This document shows, one piece after another, positions 6,602-14,976 of a stretch of DNA of 30,012 nt. The stretch spans positions 1 to 30,012 of the forward strand of contig CAZVEV010000041.1 in assembly GCA_964625865.1 (NCBI GenBank), written 5' to 3'. Numbering within the stretch: the stretch's first letter is position 1; every line of letters begins with the position of its first letter. The translations under genes were made by a program, and so were the position numbers. Source of the stretch: CAZVEV01 sp964625865 (lineage in GTDB: Bacteria > Planctomycetota > Phycisphaerae > SM23-33). Below the pieces are notes generated by a model. The model was not told the DNA's origin. It made no database searches and saw only the letters and a list, made by a program, of their open reading frames with translations.

Positions 6602-9600
6602 ATGCCCAAACATCCAGACATTGACAAGGTAATGATCATCGGTTCGGGCCCCATCGTCATCGGGCAGGCGTGCGAGTTTGACTACTCGGGCACGCAGGCG
6701 TGCAAGGCCCTTCGCGAACTCGGCTACCAGATCGTACTGGTCAACTCGAACCCCGCGACAATCATGACCGACCCGGGCATGGCCGACGTGACGTACATCG
6801 AGCCGCTGACGCTCGAGGCGATGACGCGGATCATCGAGGTCGAGCGCCCCGACGCGCTGCTGCCGAACCTTGGCGGCCAGTCGGCGCTGAACCTGTCGTC
6901 GGAACTGTACAAGGCCGGCGTGCTCGACAAGTACGACGTGAAGGTGATCGGCGTGCAGATCGACGCCATCGAGCGCGGCGAGGACCGTATCGCCTTCAAG
7001 GTGGCGATGGAGAAGCTGGGCATTGAGATGTGCAAGAGCACGGCTGTGTTCAGTGTCGAAGACGCCGAGCGGGTCGCCGGCGAGATGGGCTACCCGGTGG
7101 TGATTCGGCCCGCGTACACCATGGGCGGCGCCGGCGGGGGGTTGGTCTACAACGTGGAAGAGTTGCGGACCATCGCCAGCCGGGGTATTTCCGCGAGCCT
7201 GATCGGGCAGATTCTCGTCGAGGAGTCCGTGCTTGGCTGGGAGGAGTTGGAACTCGAGGTCGTCCGCGACGCGAAGAACCAGTTGATCACGGTGTGCTTC
7301 ATCGAGAACGTCGACGCGATGGGCATTCACACGGGCGACTCGTACTGCACCGCCCCGATGCTCACGATTTCCCCCGAGTTGCAGGCGCGGCTCCAGGACT
7401 ACTCGTACAGGATCGTCGAGGCCATCGAGGTGATCGGGGGCACGAACGTGCAGTTCGCCCACGATCCCAAGACCGGGCGCGTGGTGGTCATCGAGATCAA
7501 CCCGCGGACCAGCCGCAGTTCGGCCCTGGCGTCGAAGGCCACCGGTTTCCCCATCGCACTGGTTTCAGCCAAGCTGGCCGGCGGACTGACGATGGACGAG
7601 ATTCCGTACTGGCGCGACGGCACGCTGGAGAAGTATACGCCCTCGGGCGACTACGTGGTGGTCAAGTTCGCCCGCTGGGCGTTCGAGAAGTTCCACGACG
7701 CCGAGGACAAGCTCGGCACGCAGATGCGGGCGGTAGGCGAGGTGATGAGCCTGGGCAAGAACTACAAGGAAGCGTTCCAGAAGGCGATCCGATCGCTGGA
7801 GAACGGGCGCCCCGGGCTGGGATTCGCGAAGAACTTCAACGACCTGCCCCTCGATGCCCTGCTGGGGATGCTCATCGAGCCCACGAGCGAGCGACAGTTC
7901 ATCATGTACGAGGCCCTGCGCAAGGGCGCGACGATCGAGAGACTCGGCGAACTGACCCACATCAAGGCGTGGTTCATCGAGCAGATGAAGGAACTTGTGG
8001 ACCTCGAGGAGCAGATCCTCGCGTGCAAGGGCCATGCCCTGCCCGCCGAACTGCTGACCCAGGCCAAGAAGGATGGATTTGCTGACAAGTACCTCGCGCG
8101 GATCCTGGAGGTCCCGGAGGCCGACATCCGCAAGCAGCGGACGGACCTGGGCGTGGTGGAGGGGTGGCATCCCGTGCCCGTCAGCGGCGTGGAGGATGCG
8201 GCGTACTACTACTCCACGTACAACGCTCCGGACGTCACCGGCGCCAGCGATCGCAAGAAGATCATGATCCTCGGCGGCGGGCCGAACCGGATCGGGCAGG
8301 GCATCGAGTTCGACTACTGCTGCGTCCACGCTGCCTTCGCCCTGCGAGACGCGGGCTTCGAGACCATCATGGTCAACTGCAATCCCGAAACGGTCTCGAC
8401 GGACTACGACACGTCGGACAAGCTCTACTTTGAGCCTCTGACCGTCGAGGACGTCTTGAGCATCCACGCCAAGGAGAAGCCCGCCGGCGTCATCGTGCAG
8501 TTCGGCGGGCAGACCCCGCTGAACCTCGCCCAGGAACTTGCCGCCGCCGGCGTGAATATCCTCGGCACCGCGCCGGACACGATTGACCTCGCCGAGGACC
8601 GCGAGCGGTTCGGGCAGATGATGGCCAAGCTCGAGATCCCCATGCCCGAGTCCGGGATGGCCAGCACCGTCGACGAGGCCCTGGAGATCGCCGAGCGGAT
8701 CGGCTATCCGTTGATGCTCCGCCCGTCGTTCGTCCTGGGCGGACGCGGAATGGAAGTGGTCTACGACGATGAGATGCTCCGCCGTTACGTCGCGGCCGCC
8801 GTTGACGTGACGCCCGAGCGCCCGATCCTGATCGACAAGTTCCTCGAGAACGCCACCGAAGCCGAGGCCGACGCGCTGGCCGACGGGACCGACACGTTCG
8901 TGCCCGCCGTCATGGAGCACATCGAACTGGCGGGAATCCACTCGGGCGATTCGGCCTGCGTGATCCCGCCGGTCAGCATTCCCGCAGAGCACCTCGAGAC
9001 GATCAACGAGTACACGCGGAAGATTGCCCGCGAACTCGGCGTTGTCGGCGTGATGAACATGCAGTACGCCATTGCCGACGACGTGGTCTACGTGCTCGAA
9101 GCCAACCCCCGCGCTTCGCGAACCGTGCCCCTGGTGTCCAAGGTGTGCGGGATTTCGATGGCCCGGATCGCAACGCAGGTGATGCTCGGGGCCACGTTGG
9201 CCGAGATGAATCTGGAGCACAAGGACGTGGCACACTTCGGCGTCAAGGAAGCGGTCTTCCCCTTCCCGATGTATCCCGAGGTCGACCCGGTTCTCGGGCC
9301 CGAGATGCGGTCCACCGGTGAGGTGCTCGGCCTGGCTGATTCGTTCGGACTGGCGTTCTACAAGGCCCAGGAAGGCGCCAAGCAGTGCCTGCCCACCGAG
9401 GGCACGGCGCTGGTGTCGGTCTCGTCTCGTGAGCGTCCTGCCGTGCTGAAGGTCGCCAGGCAACTGGCGGACCTGGACTTCAAGATCCTGGCCACCGAGG
9501 GCACGCATGCGTTCCTGGTCGAGAACGATATTCCCTCCGAGCACATCCAGAAGATGCACGAAGGGCGCCCCAACATTGCCGACGCGATCACCAACGGCGA

Positions 9601-9802
9601 GATTCAACTCGTCGTCAACACGCCGGTGGGCAAACTCAGTCAGTATGACGACTCGTACATCCGCAAGCTGGCGATCAAGCACAAGATCACCTACATCACG
9701 ACCCTCGCGGCGGCCGAGGCGGCCGCCGAGGGCATCGCGGCCTATCGGCAGTCAGGCAGCGGTGTCAGGTCGCTGCAGAACTACCACGTTGCGATCGAGT
9801 AG
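6602..9802 (+). CDS. carB: Carbamoyl-phosphate synthase large subunit
   Basis: A full-length CarB of 1,066 residues. It makes carbamoyl phosphate from bicarbonate, ammonia and two ATP for pyrimidine and arginine synthesis. Each half opens with the characteristic glycine-rich strand (IIGSGPIVIGQACEFDYSG near residue 12; ILGGGPNRIGQGIEFDYCC near residue 556). Both ATP-grasp domains carry their metal-binding ends (EINPRTSRSSAL and EANPRASRTVPL). The oligomerisation region lies between about 400 and 550, and the C-terminal MGS-like allosteric domain (from about 935) contains VVNTPVGK. AAAGG lies 9 bases before the ATG. The glutaminase subunit carA is not in the window, so channelled ammonia must come from a distant gene. 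A hairpin follows the stop codon. No frameshift or missing catalytic block was seen. Confidence 0.97.
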   Translation: MPKHPDIDKVMIIGSGPIVIGQACEFDYSGTQACKALRELGYQIVLVNSNPATIMTDPGMADVTYIEPLTLEAMTRIIEVERPDALLPNLGGQSALNLSSELYKAGVLDKYDVKVIGVQIDAIERGEDRIAFKVAMEKLGIEMCKSTAVFSVEDAERVAGEMGYPVVIRPAYTMGGAGGGLVYNVEELRTIASRGISASLIGQILVEESVLGWEELELEVVRDAKNQLITVCFIENVDAMGIHTGDSYCTAPMLTISPELQARLQDYSYRIVEAIEVIGGTNVQFAHDPKTGRVVVIEINPRTSRSSALASKATGFPIALVSAKLAGGLTMDEIPYWRDGTLEKYTPSGDYVVVKFARWAFEKFHDAEDKLGTQMRAVGEVMSLGKNYKEAFQKAIRSLENGRPGLGFAKNFNDLPLDALLGMLIEPTSERQFIMYEALRKGATIERLGELTHIKAWFIEQMKELVDLEEQILACKGHALPAELLTQAKKDGFADKYLARILEVPEADIRKQRTDLGVVEGWHPVPVSGVEDAAYYYSTYNAPDVTGASDRKKIMILGGGPNRIGQGIEFDYCCVHAAFALRDAGFETIMVNCNPETVSTDYDTSDKLYFEPLTVEDVLSIHAKEKPAGVIVQFGGQTPLNLAQELAAAGVNILGTAPDTIDLAEDRERFGQMMAKLEIPMPESGMASTVDEALEIAERIGYPLMLRPSFVLGGRGMEVVYDDEMLRRYVAAAVDVTPERPILIDKFLENATEAEADALADGTDTFVPAVMEHIELAGIHSGDSACVIPPVSIPAEHLETINEYTRKIARELGVVGVMNMQYAIADDVVYVLEANPRASRTVPLVSKVCGISMARIATQVMLGATLAEMNLEHKDVAHFGVKEAVFPFPMYPEVDPVLGPEMRSTGEVLGLADSFGLAFYKAQEGAKQCLPTEGTALVSVSSRERPAVLKVARQLADLDFKILATEGTHAFLVENDIPSEHIQKMHEGRPNIADAITNGEIQLVVNTPVGKLSQYDDSYIRKLAIKHKITYITTLAAAEAAAEGIAAYRQSGSGVRSLQNYHVAIE

Positions 9803-9822
9803 GCGAGGCCGGTTCAGCGGCG

Positions 9823-9856
9823 GGGCGGGTTAAACGGGAAACGGTTTGACCCGCCC
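9823..9856 (+). terminator. Stem-loop after carB
   Basis: A 13-bp stem (9823-9835 with 9844-9856, one G-T wobble) encloses an 8-base loop. There is no T-run, so it is either a factor-dependent or weak terminator or simply a repeat hairpin. Both arms contain the GTTT-RACCCGCCC word also found as direct repeats at 1-46, which favours a dispersed repeat serving as a terminator. The sulfatase starts 30 bases downstream. Confidence 0.55.
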
Positions 9857-9885
9857 TGTGGACTGTACGAAAGGACATGCTGACT

Positions 9886-11451
9886 ATGAAACGTCGTGAT
9901 TTTCTCAAGACGCTCTCACTGGGCGCCGCCTGGACCGCCGCGGGCGGACGGATCGCCGGGGCCGCCGCGCCGGCTGACAAGAAAGCTCCGCGGCCTGACA
10001 TCCTGGTCATCCTGTCCGACGACATGGGGTTCTCGGACCTCGGGTGCTACGGCGGGGAGATCGAAACGCCGCGCCTTGACGCCCTGGCCGCCGGCGGCGT
10101 GCGGTTCACGGAGTTCTACTGTACGGCCCGCTGCTGGCCCACGCGGGCGACGCTGCTGAGCGGGCGATACTCCAATGCGCTGGGCAGCAAGCAGGTCTCG
10201 ATTGCACAGGTCCTCAAGGGCGCGGGGTATCAGACGGCAATGGTGGGGAAATGGCACCTGTCCCGCAGCGGCACGAAGAACGGGCCCATGCAGCGCGGCT
10301 TTGACGACTTCTACGGCACGCTGACGGGGGCCGGCTCGTTCTGGGACCCGATCACGCTGACGCGCGGCACCGAGAGCGTCAAGCCGGACGGAGACTTCTA
10401 CTACACCGAGAAGATCGGCTCCGAGGCGGTCAGGCAGATCGAGAACTTCGCCAAGTCCGACAAGCCGTTCTTCCACTACGTCGCGTTCACCGCGGCCCAC
10501 TGGCCCCTGCACGCACGCGAGAAGGTCACGCAGAAGTACCTCAAACGCTACGAGACGGGCTGGGAGAAGATGCGAGCCGCCCGCTACGAGCGAATGATCA
10601 AGATGGGCCTGATCGACAAGAAACGCTGGCCCCTGCCGAAGCCCGAACGCAACGTCAAGCCGTGGGACCCGATCGATCACAAGCCGTGGCGCATCCGCAA
10701 TATGGCCGTCTATGCCGCGATGGTCGACCACATGGACCAGGCGATCGGGCAGATCGTCGACGCCCTGAAGCGCACGGGCCGATTCGACAACACGCTGATC
10801 GTCTACACCAACGACAACGGTGCCTGTCCGGAGCACCTGGGGGGCAACGGGTGGGGGACGGCGACCAACGTGATCGCCAAGGCCAAAGCCGAGGGCAGGA
10901 AGTTCAGCATCGGCGACAACATGGACGTGCCCTCCGGCGGGCCCTGGACGTATCACAGCGTCGGGCACAACTGGGCCAACGCCCAGAACACGCCCCTGCG
11001 ACGCTACAAGATGAACGTCCACGAGGGCGGCGCCTGCGTGCCGTGCATCATGCACTGGCCCAAGGGGCTGGCCCTGCCGAAAGGCTCCATCACTCGCCAG
11101 CGCGGCCACGTGGTCGACATCATGGCCACCTGTATCGACCTGGCCGGGACGAAGTACCCCGCCGAGTTCGAGGGCAGCGCCATCGATCCGAACGAGGGCA
11201 CGAGCCTGGTCCCGACGATCCGGGGCGGCAAGCAGGACTACGAGCGGGCGTACTACTTCAATCACGCCGGCACGCGTGCGGTGATCAAGGGCGACTGGAA
11301 GATCGTCGCCGAAGGCAGGGGGGGCAAATGGCAGTTGCACAACCTCGCCAAGGAAAAGACCGAGATCACCGACCTGGCCACCGAGATGCCCGAAAAGGTC
11401 AAGCAACTCGCCGCCCTGTGGGACGCCCGATATCCGTCGAGACGGAAGTAG
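9886..11451 (+). CDS. Tat-exported arylsulfatase (formylglycine sulfatase)
   Basis: A 521-residue type I sulfatase that hydrolyses sulfate esters, here probably in the periplasm. A twin-arginine signal opens the protein (RRDFLK at 3-8, then a hydrophobic stretch to about A27). Metal ligands D45-D46 (LSDDMG) and the maturation motif C83-W-P-T-R87 (CxPxR) are present; C83 should be oxidised to formylglycine by an FGE-type enzyme encoded elsewhere. GKWHLS (K122, H124), HWPLH and YTNDNG supply the remaining active-site residues. ATG at 9886 was chosen because AAGGA is 10 bases upstream; ATG at 9877 is too close to it. The natural substrate cannot be told from sequence; a secreted fucosidase 12 kb away makes a sulfated, fucose-bearing polysaccharide plausible. 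A small membrane protein gene follows. Confidence 0.93.
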   Translation: MKRRDFLKTLSLGAAWTAAGGRIAGAAAPADKKAPRPDILVILSDDMGFSDLGCYGGEIETPRLDALAAGGVRFTEFYCTARCWPTRATLLSGRYSNALGSKQVSIAQVLKGAGYQTAMVGKWHLSRSGTKNGPMQRGFDDFYGTLTGAGSFWDPITLTRGTESVKPDGDFYYTEKIGSEAVRQIENFAKSDKPFFHYVAFTAAHWPLHAREKVTQKYLKRYETGWEKMRAARYERMIKMGLIDKKRWPLPKPERNVKPWDPIDHKPWRIRNMAVYAAMVDHMDQAIGQIVDALKRTGRFDNTLIVYTNDNGACPEHLGGNGWGTATNVIAKAKAEGRKFSIGDNMDVPSGGPWTYHSVGHNWANAQNTPLRRYKMNVHEGGACVPCIMHWPKGLALPKGSITRQRGHVVDIMATCIDLAGTKYPAEFEGSAIDPNEGTSLVPTIRGGKQDYERAYYFNHAGTRAVIKGDWKIVAEGRGGKWQLHNLAKEKTEITDLATEMPEKVKQLAALWDARYPSRRK

Positions 11452-11456
11452 CAACG

Positions 11457-11486
11457 GTAGGGCGTGCAACTCGTTGCACGCCCTAC
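11457..11486. repeat. Perfect 13-bp stem hairpin after the sulfatase gene
   Basis: GTAGGGCGTGCAA (11457-11469) pairs perfectly with 11474-11486 around the loop CTCG. It begins five bases after the sulfatase stop codon. No T-run follows, and the downstream gene with its own ribosome site is only 43 bases further, so it may stabilise the sulfatase message, act as a leaky terminator, or be a dispersed repeat. Confidence 0.7.
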
Positions 11487-11529
11487 GTCCAAGAATCCGC
11501 TGCTAAATCGGGACCGAAGGAGTCCGAAC

Positions 11530-11859
11530 GTGACAGACAACGCGTCATCACGCTGCACGGTGATCCGCTGGTGCGTCGCGGTGACGGTGATTGGCGAGGC
11601 GATTACGATTGTTGCGCGCCTGGTCAGCGGGACCTCGGCGGCCGAGCATATCGCCCGGACCAACCCGCCGCTGATCCTGCAGATTCACCACATGTTCTGG
11701 GCCATCCCGCTGCTGATCTGGGCCGCCCTGATCCGGAAGAACAGACTGCTGCGGTCTCGCGTGGTCGGCCTTGCCCTGGGCGTGGCGCTGAGCGACCTGG
11801 TGCACCACTTCATCGTCTTGCCGCTGTGGGTGGGGAATATCGGTTGGCACTGGCCGTGA
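11530..11859 (+). CDS. Small membrane protein of unknown function
   Basis: A 109-residue protein with about three membrane segments. One runs around residues 12-30 (VIRWCVAVTVIGEAITIVA), one around 50-66 (MFWAIPLLIWAALI), and one around 76-100 (VVGLALGVALSDL, then IVLPLWVGNIG). Histidine pairs (IHHMF, VHHFI) sit at membrane edges and might bind metal or haem, but no family was recognised. GTG at 11530 is supported by AAGGAG 7 bases upstream; the longer ATG reading runs through the hairpin after the sulfatase and is unlikely. Spacing and strand suggest co-transcription with the sulfatase, ended by the terminator at 11954-12001. Confidence 0.7.
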   Translation: MTDNASSRCTVIRWCVAVTVIGEAITIVARLVSGTSAAEHIARTNPPLILQIHHMFWAIPLLIWAALIRKNRLLRSRVVGLALGVALSDLVHHFIVLPLWVGNIGWHWP

Positions 11860-11953
11860 GGGTGGCGCCGCGGACAGGGACGCCGGGTGTGGAGACGTGT
11901 TCGCAGGGCGCGCGACACCGCACGCGGTTGCACGATGCGCCGAGGGCAGGACG

Positions 11954-12001
11954 TGATCTTCCGGGGGGCAGATGTGCCGGAGGCGACGGAAGATCATTTT
12001 T
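11954..12001 (+). terminator. Rho-independent terminator
   Basis: TGATCTTCCG (11954-11963) pairs perfectly with CGGAAGATCA (11987-11996), followed at once by TTTTT (11997-12001). The 23-base loop is long but GC-rich and can fold further. It lies after the sulfatase and membrane protein genes and before the aldolase gene. Confidence 0.75.
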
Positions 12002-12110
12002 CGGGCGACACGGCCCGCAAGATGTGTTAAAGTAAATGGCTCGATATTCACTGGCCCTCCGGAATGGTGTTCCGGAACAGAAGAAGTGTAGCAGCATGGA
12101 GTATGGGAAA

Positions 12111-13061
12111 ATGTTTCGACCTGAGATCAAAGTCGTGGATTGCACGATCCGCGACGGCGGGCTGACTAATAACTCACATTTCGCCACCGAGACGGTGCGC
12201 GGAGCCTATGAAGCCGCCTGCAAGGCGGGAATCGATTACGTCGAGCTGGGTTATCGCAACAGCAAGAAGCTGTTGTCGACCGACGAATTCGGCCCGTGGC
12301 GGTTCTGTTCGGAGTCCGATCTGCGCGAGGCGACGGATGGGATCGACCCGAACGGCACGAAGATGGCGGTGATGATGGACGCCCACAAGTCCTCTCCGGA
12401 CGACGTGGGCCCGTGCAGCGAGTCCGTGCTGGACATGATTCGCGTCGCGACGTACGTCAAGGACATCGACAGAGCGATTGCCCTGGCCAACTGCGTCACG
12501 GACAACGGGTACGAGGCGTCGATCAACATCATGGCGATCTCGCAGGAGGGCTCGCCGTTCCTTGACGAGGCGCTCCAGCAGATCGAGGAAGAGACCTCTG
12601 TCCAGGTGGTCTACATCGTCGACAGCTACGGCGCGCTGTACAGCGAAGAGGTGCACTTCCTGGTCGCCAAGTACAAGCAGTACCTCAAGACCAAGGAGTT
12701 GGGCGTGCACATGCACAACAACCAGCAACTGGCGTTCGCCAACACGATCGAGGGGATCATCAAGGAAGCGAACTACGTTGACGGCACGCTGTACGGGCTG
12801 GGGCGAGGGGCGGGCAACTGTCCGACCGAACTGCTGATGGGCTTCCTGAAGAACCCGAAGTTCGACATCGTACCCGTCCTCGAAGCCATCGCCCAGTACA
12901 TCCTGCCCCTGGCCAAGGACATTCCCTGGGGCTACCACGTACCGTACATGCTGACCGGCATCCGCGACCTGCATCCACAGGAAGCGATCCAGTGGATGGG
13001 CAGCGAACGGCGCGACGACCTGGTGGCCTTCTACAAGCACCTGGAAGTCGATTACGAGTGA
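12111..13061 (+). CDS. DRE-TIM metallolyase-type aldolase-like protein
   Basis: A 316-residue TIM-barrel protein of the HMGL-like/DRE-TIM superfamily, which includes HMG-CoA lyase, 4-hydroxy-2-oxovalerate aldolase and isopropylmalate synthase. The motif DCTIRDGG (10-17) carries the metal-binding Asp and catalytic Arg, and H200/H202 in GVHMHNN are the other metal ligands. It is shorter than isopropylmalate synthases and has no C-terminal regulatory domain, resembling the aldolase group. The substrate cannot be predicted: no acetaldehyde dehydrogenase or CoA-linked partner gene is nearby. ATG at 12111 was chosen for GGAG 9 bases upstream; ATG at 12096 (five more residues) is possible. The gene is bounded by a terminator on its left and a repeat-rich gap on its right. 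Confidence 0.85.
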   Translation: MFRPEIKVVDCTIRDGGLTNNSHFATETVRGAYEAACKAGIDYVELGYRNSKKLLSTDEFGPWRFCSESDLREATDGIDPNGTKMAVMMDAHKSSPDDVGPCSESVLDMIRVATYVKDIDRAIALANCVTDNGYEASINIMAISQEGSPFLDEALQQIEEETSVQVVYIVDSYGALYSEEVHFLVAKYKQYLKTKELGVHMHNNQQLAFANTIEGIIKEANYVDGTLYGLGRGAGNCPTELLMGFLKNPKFDIVPVLEAIAQYILPLAKDIPWGYHVPYMLTGIRDLHPQEAIQWMGSERRDDLVAFYKHLEVDYE

Positions 13062-13394
13062 ACGCGGGGCCGTTGAGAAGCACCGTAGGTCCACGAATTT
13101 CACGAATTACACGAAGAAGAGACACGAAGAAGAGGTCCGCGGATTCCACCGATTACATGGATTGGGAAACGGCGAAAGACAGAAGAATGAGGAACGATGA
13201 ATCTTCTGTCCTTCTCTGCTTCGCGTAATTCGTGTTCCGATACATCGGAAAGGACCCATCTTCTTCCTTCTTTTCAATCCATGTAATCAGTCCCGGCGCG
13301 CCGGGATCGTGGACATATTCCGGCCGTCTCCCTTCGTGTAATTCGTGGACCATAAGTTCGATATTCGGTTTGTTCCTGTTGCGGAATGGAGATC
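13062..13394. repeat. Repeat-rich intergenic region
   Basis: No gene is credible here. The left side has tandem CACGAATT(T/A) units (13092-13109) running into CACGAAG. The sequence CTTCGTGTAATTCGTG at 13332-13347 is the exact reverse complement of 13101-13116. Inside these, GATTACATGGATTG (13151-13164) is exactly inverted at 13275-13288. A third, variant copy, CTTCGCGTAATTCGTG, sits at 13220-13235. The nested inverted copies could fold into a long hairpin or mark a decayed mobile element. Short frames across it are repeat-derived. Confidence 0.7.
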
Positions 13395-14858
13395 ATGGAT
13401 AAGCTCAAGACACGATTTGCGCCGTCGCCGACGGGGTCTCTCCACGTGGGAGGGGCGCGGACGGCGCTGTTCAGTTGTGTGATGGCCCGCAAGAGCGGGG
13501 GACGGTTCGTTCTCCGGATCGAAGACACCGACCGGGCGCGCCACCAGGAATCCGCCGTCGAGAAGATCGTTGCGGACCTCGAGTGGCTGGGCATCGAGCC
13601 GGACGAGGGCATCGGCGCCGGCGGGCCCGACGGGCCTTACCGCCAGTCCGAACGCCTGGAGATCTACGCCGAGCACATCGAGAGGCTGATCGAGGCGGGC
13701 GACGCCTACTACGCCTTCGATACGCCCGAGGAACTCGACGCGATGCGCAGCGAGGCCCAGGCGGCCAAGCGGTCGTTTCGCTACCCGCGCCCCGAGACGC
13801 TGCCCACCGCGGCCGACGCCGAGGCCGCCCGCGAGGCCGGCCGGCCCGTCGTGGTGCGGCTCGCCTGCCCCGCCGGCGACGTGACGATCGTCGATGACGC
13901 GTTCGGCCCCGTCGTCATGCCCGCCGACCAGATTGACGACTTCATCATCCGCAAGGCCGACGGCTGGCCGACGTATCACCTGGCCAACGTCGTTGACGAC
14001 GCGCTGATGGGTATCACCTACATCATGCGCGGCCAGGAGTTTCTCGGGCAGACTTGGCGCCACGCCCTGCTGCGACGGGCCCTGGGCTTCGCCGAGCCCG
14101 GCTACTGCCACCTGCCCCTGATCATGGACACCGCCGGGCGCAAGCTGTCCAAGCGCGACGGCGACGTGGAGGTCGGCGCCTTCCGCGCCGCCGGATATCT
14201 GCCCGAGACGATGGTCAACTTCCTGGCCCTGCTCGGCTGGAACCCCGGCGGCGATATCGAAAAGTTCACGCTGGACGAACTGGTCGAGCTGTTCGACGTG
14301 GGACGGATCGGCAAGGCTAACGCCAAGTTCGACCGCGACAAGCTTCTGGCGTTCAACACCGCCGCCGCCGCGGCCGCGGATACCGAGCGCCTGCGGGCCG
14401 GCTTTGCCGACTATCTCTCGCTGAACGACACGCCGATTCCCGCCGATGACCCGGCGCTGCTTGCCCACCTGGTGGAGATCAACCGGGGCTTCCGCACGTT
14501 TGCCGACATCGTCGACAAGTGCGGTATTCTCTTCGCGCCGGACGAGAGCATCGCGTACGACGCCAAGGCGGTCAAGAAATGGCTGGCCAAGGCCGACGGG
14601 GCCGGCTGGGCCATGCTCGCGGAGCTTCGCGGCTTGCTTGAGGGCATCGACGACTGGTCGGCCGACACGATAGACGCGTTTGTCGCGAAGCTCTGCGAGC
14701 AGCGTGAAATCGGCATGGGCAAAGTCGCCCAGCCCATCCGCGTGGCCATGACCGGCCGAGCAGTCAGCCCCCAACTCGGCCAGACGCTCGTCCTGGTCGG
14801 CAAGCAAAGGGCCCTGTCCCGCATCGACCGCTGCCTCGCGGCGCGCGACTCGCTCTAG
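13395..14858 (+). CDS. gltX: Glutamyl-tRNA synthetase
   Basis: A 487-residue class I aminoacyl-tRNA synthetase that charges tRNA with glutamate. The signature RFAPSPTGSLHVGG (7-20, the HIGH-type motif), RIEDTD, DDFIIRKADGWPTYHLANVVDD and the KMSKS-type KLSKRDG (250-256) are all in the expected order, and the helical anticodon-binding domain fills the C-terminal third. No zinc-binding cysteine cluster is seen around residue 100, so it is of the zinc-less type. ATG at 13395 matches the usual family start; ATG at 13386 is nine bases earlier, and neither has a clean ribosome site. It is not adjacent to gatCAB genes. Whether it also charges tRNA-Gln cannot be told. A strong hairpin follows. Confidence 0.96.
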   Translation: MDKLKTRFAPSPTGSLHVGGARTALFSCVMARKSGGRFVLRIEDTDRARHQESAVEKIVADLEWLGIEPDEGIGAGGPDGPYRQSERLEIYAEHIERLIEAGDAYYAFDTPEELDAMRSEAQAAKRSFRYPRPETLPTAADAEAAREAGRPVVVRLACPAGDVTIVDDAFGPVVMPADQIDDFIIRKADGWPTYHLANVVDDALMGITYIMRGQEFLGQTWRHALLRRALGFAEPGYCHLPLIMDTAGRKLSKRDGDVEVGAFRAAGYLPETMVNFLALLGWNPGGDIEKFTLDELVELFDVGRIGKANAKFDRDKLLAFNTAAAAAADTERLRAGFADYLSLNDTPIPADDPALLAHLVEINRGFRTFADIVDKCGILFAPDESIAYDAKAVKKWLAKADGAGWAMLAELRGLLEGIDDWSADTIDAFVAKLCEQREIGMGKVAQPIRVAMTGRAVSPQLGQTLVLVGKQRALSRIDRCLAARDSL

Positions 14859-14880
14859 CGGCAAAGGGCGCTAAGACAAA

Positions 14881-14913
14881 GGAAACAGGGACGCCGGCAG
14901 CGTCCCTGTTTCC
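14881..14913. terminator. Bidirectional-type hairpin between gltX and acyl-CoA synthetase gene
   Basis: A perfect 14-bp stem (14881-14894 with 14900-14913; GGAAACAGGGACGC) has a 5-base loop CGGCA. It sits between convergent genes, with short pyrimidine-rich DNA on the right (CCCTTCGTTCT) and purine-rich DNA on the left (GACAAA). It is likely a terminator for both directions, though the T-runs are weak. Confidence 0.65.
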
Positions 14914-14976
14914 CTTCGTTCTGCATTCACGTCGCCAGCAGACCTCCCTGACGGGAACTCCCTGACGTGTCTGGTC

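Noticed and set aside
7565..9682. 705-residue open frame on the minus strand
   Set aside because: It is antisense to carB, which has full family motifs throughout; high GC at third positions keeps the opposite strand open. The same applies to the long minus frames over 1461-3119, 3167-4585, 9916-11469 and 13287-14864.
12992..13228. Short frames running through the repeat-rich gap
   Set aside because: They translate repeat units (ITRRRDTKK, DSTDYMD) and have no start signals.
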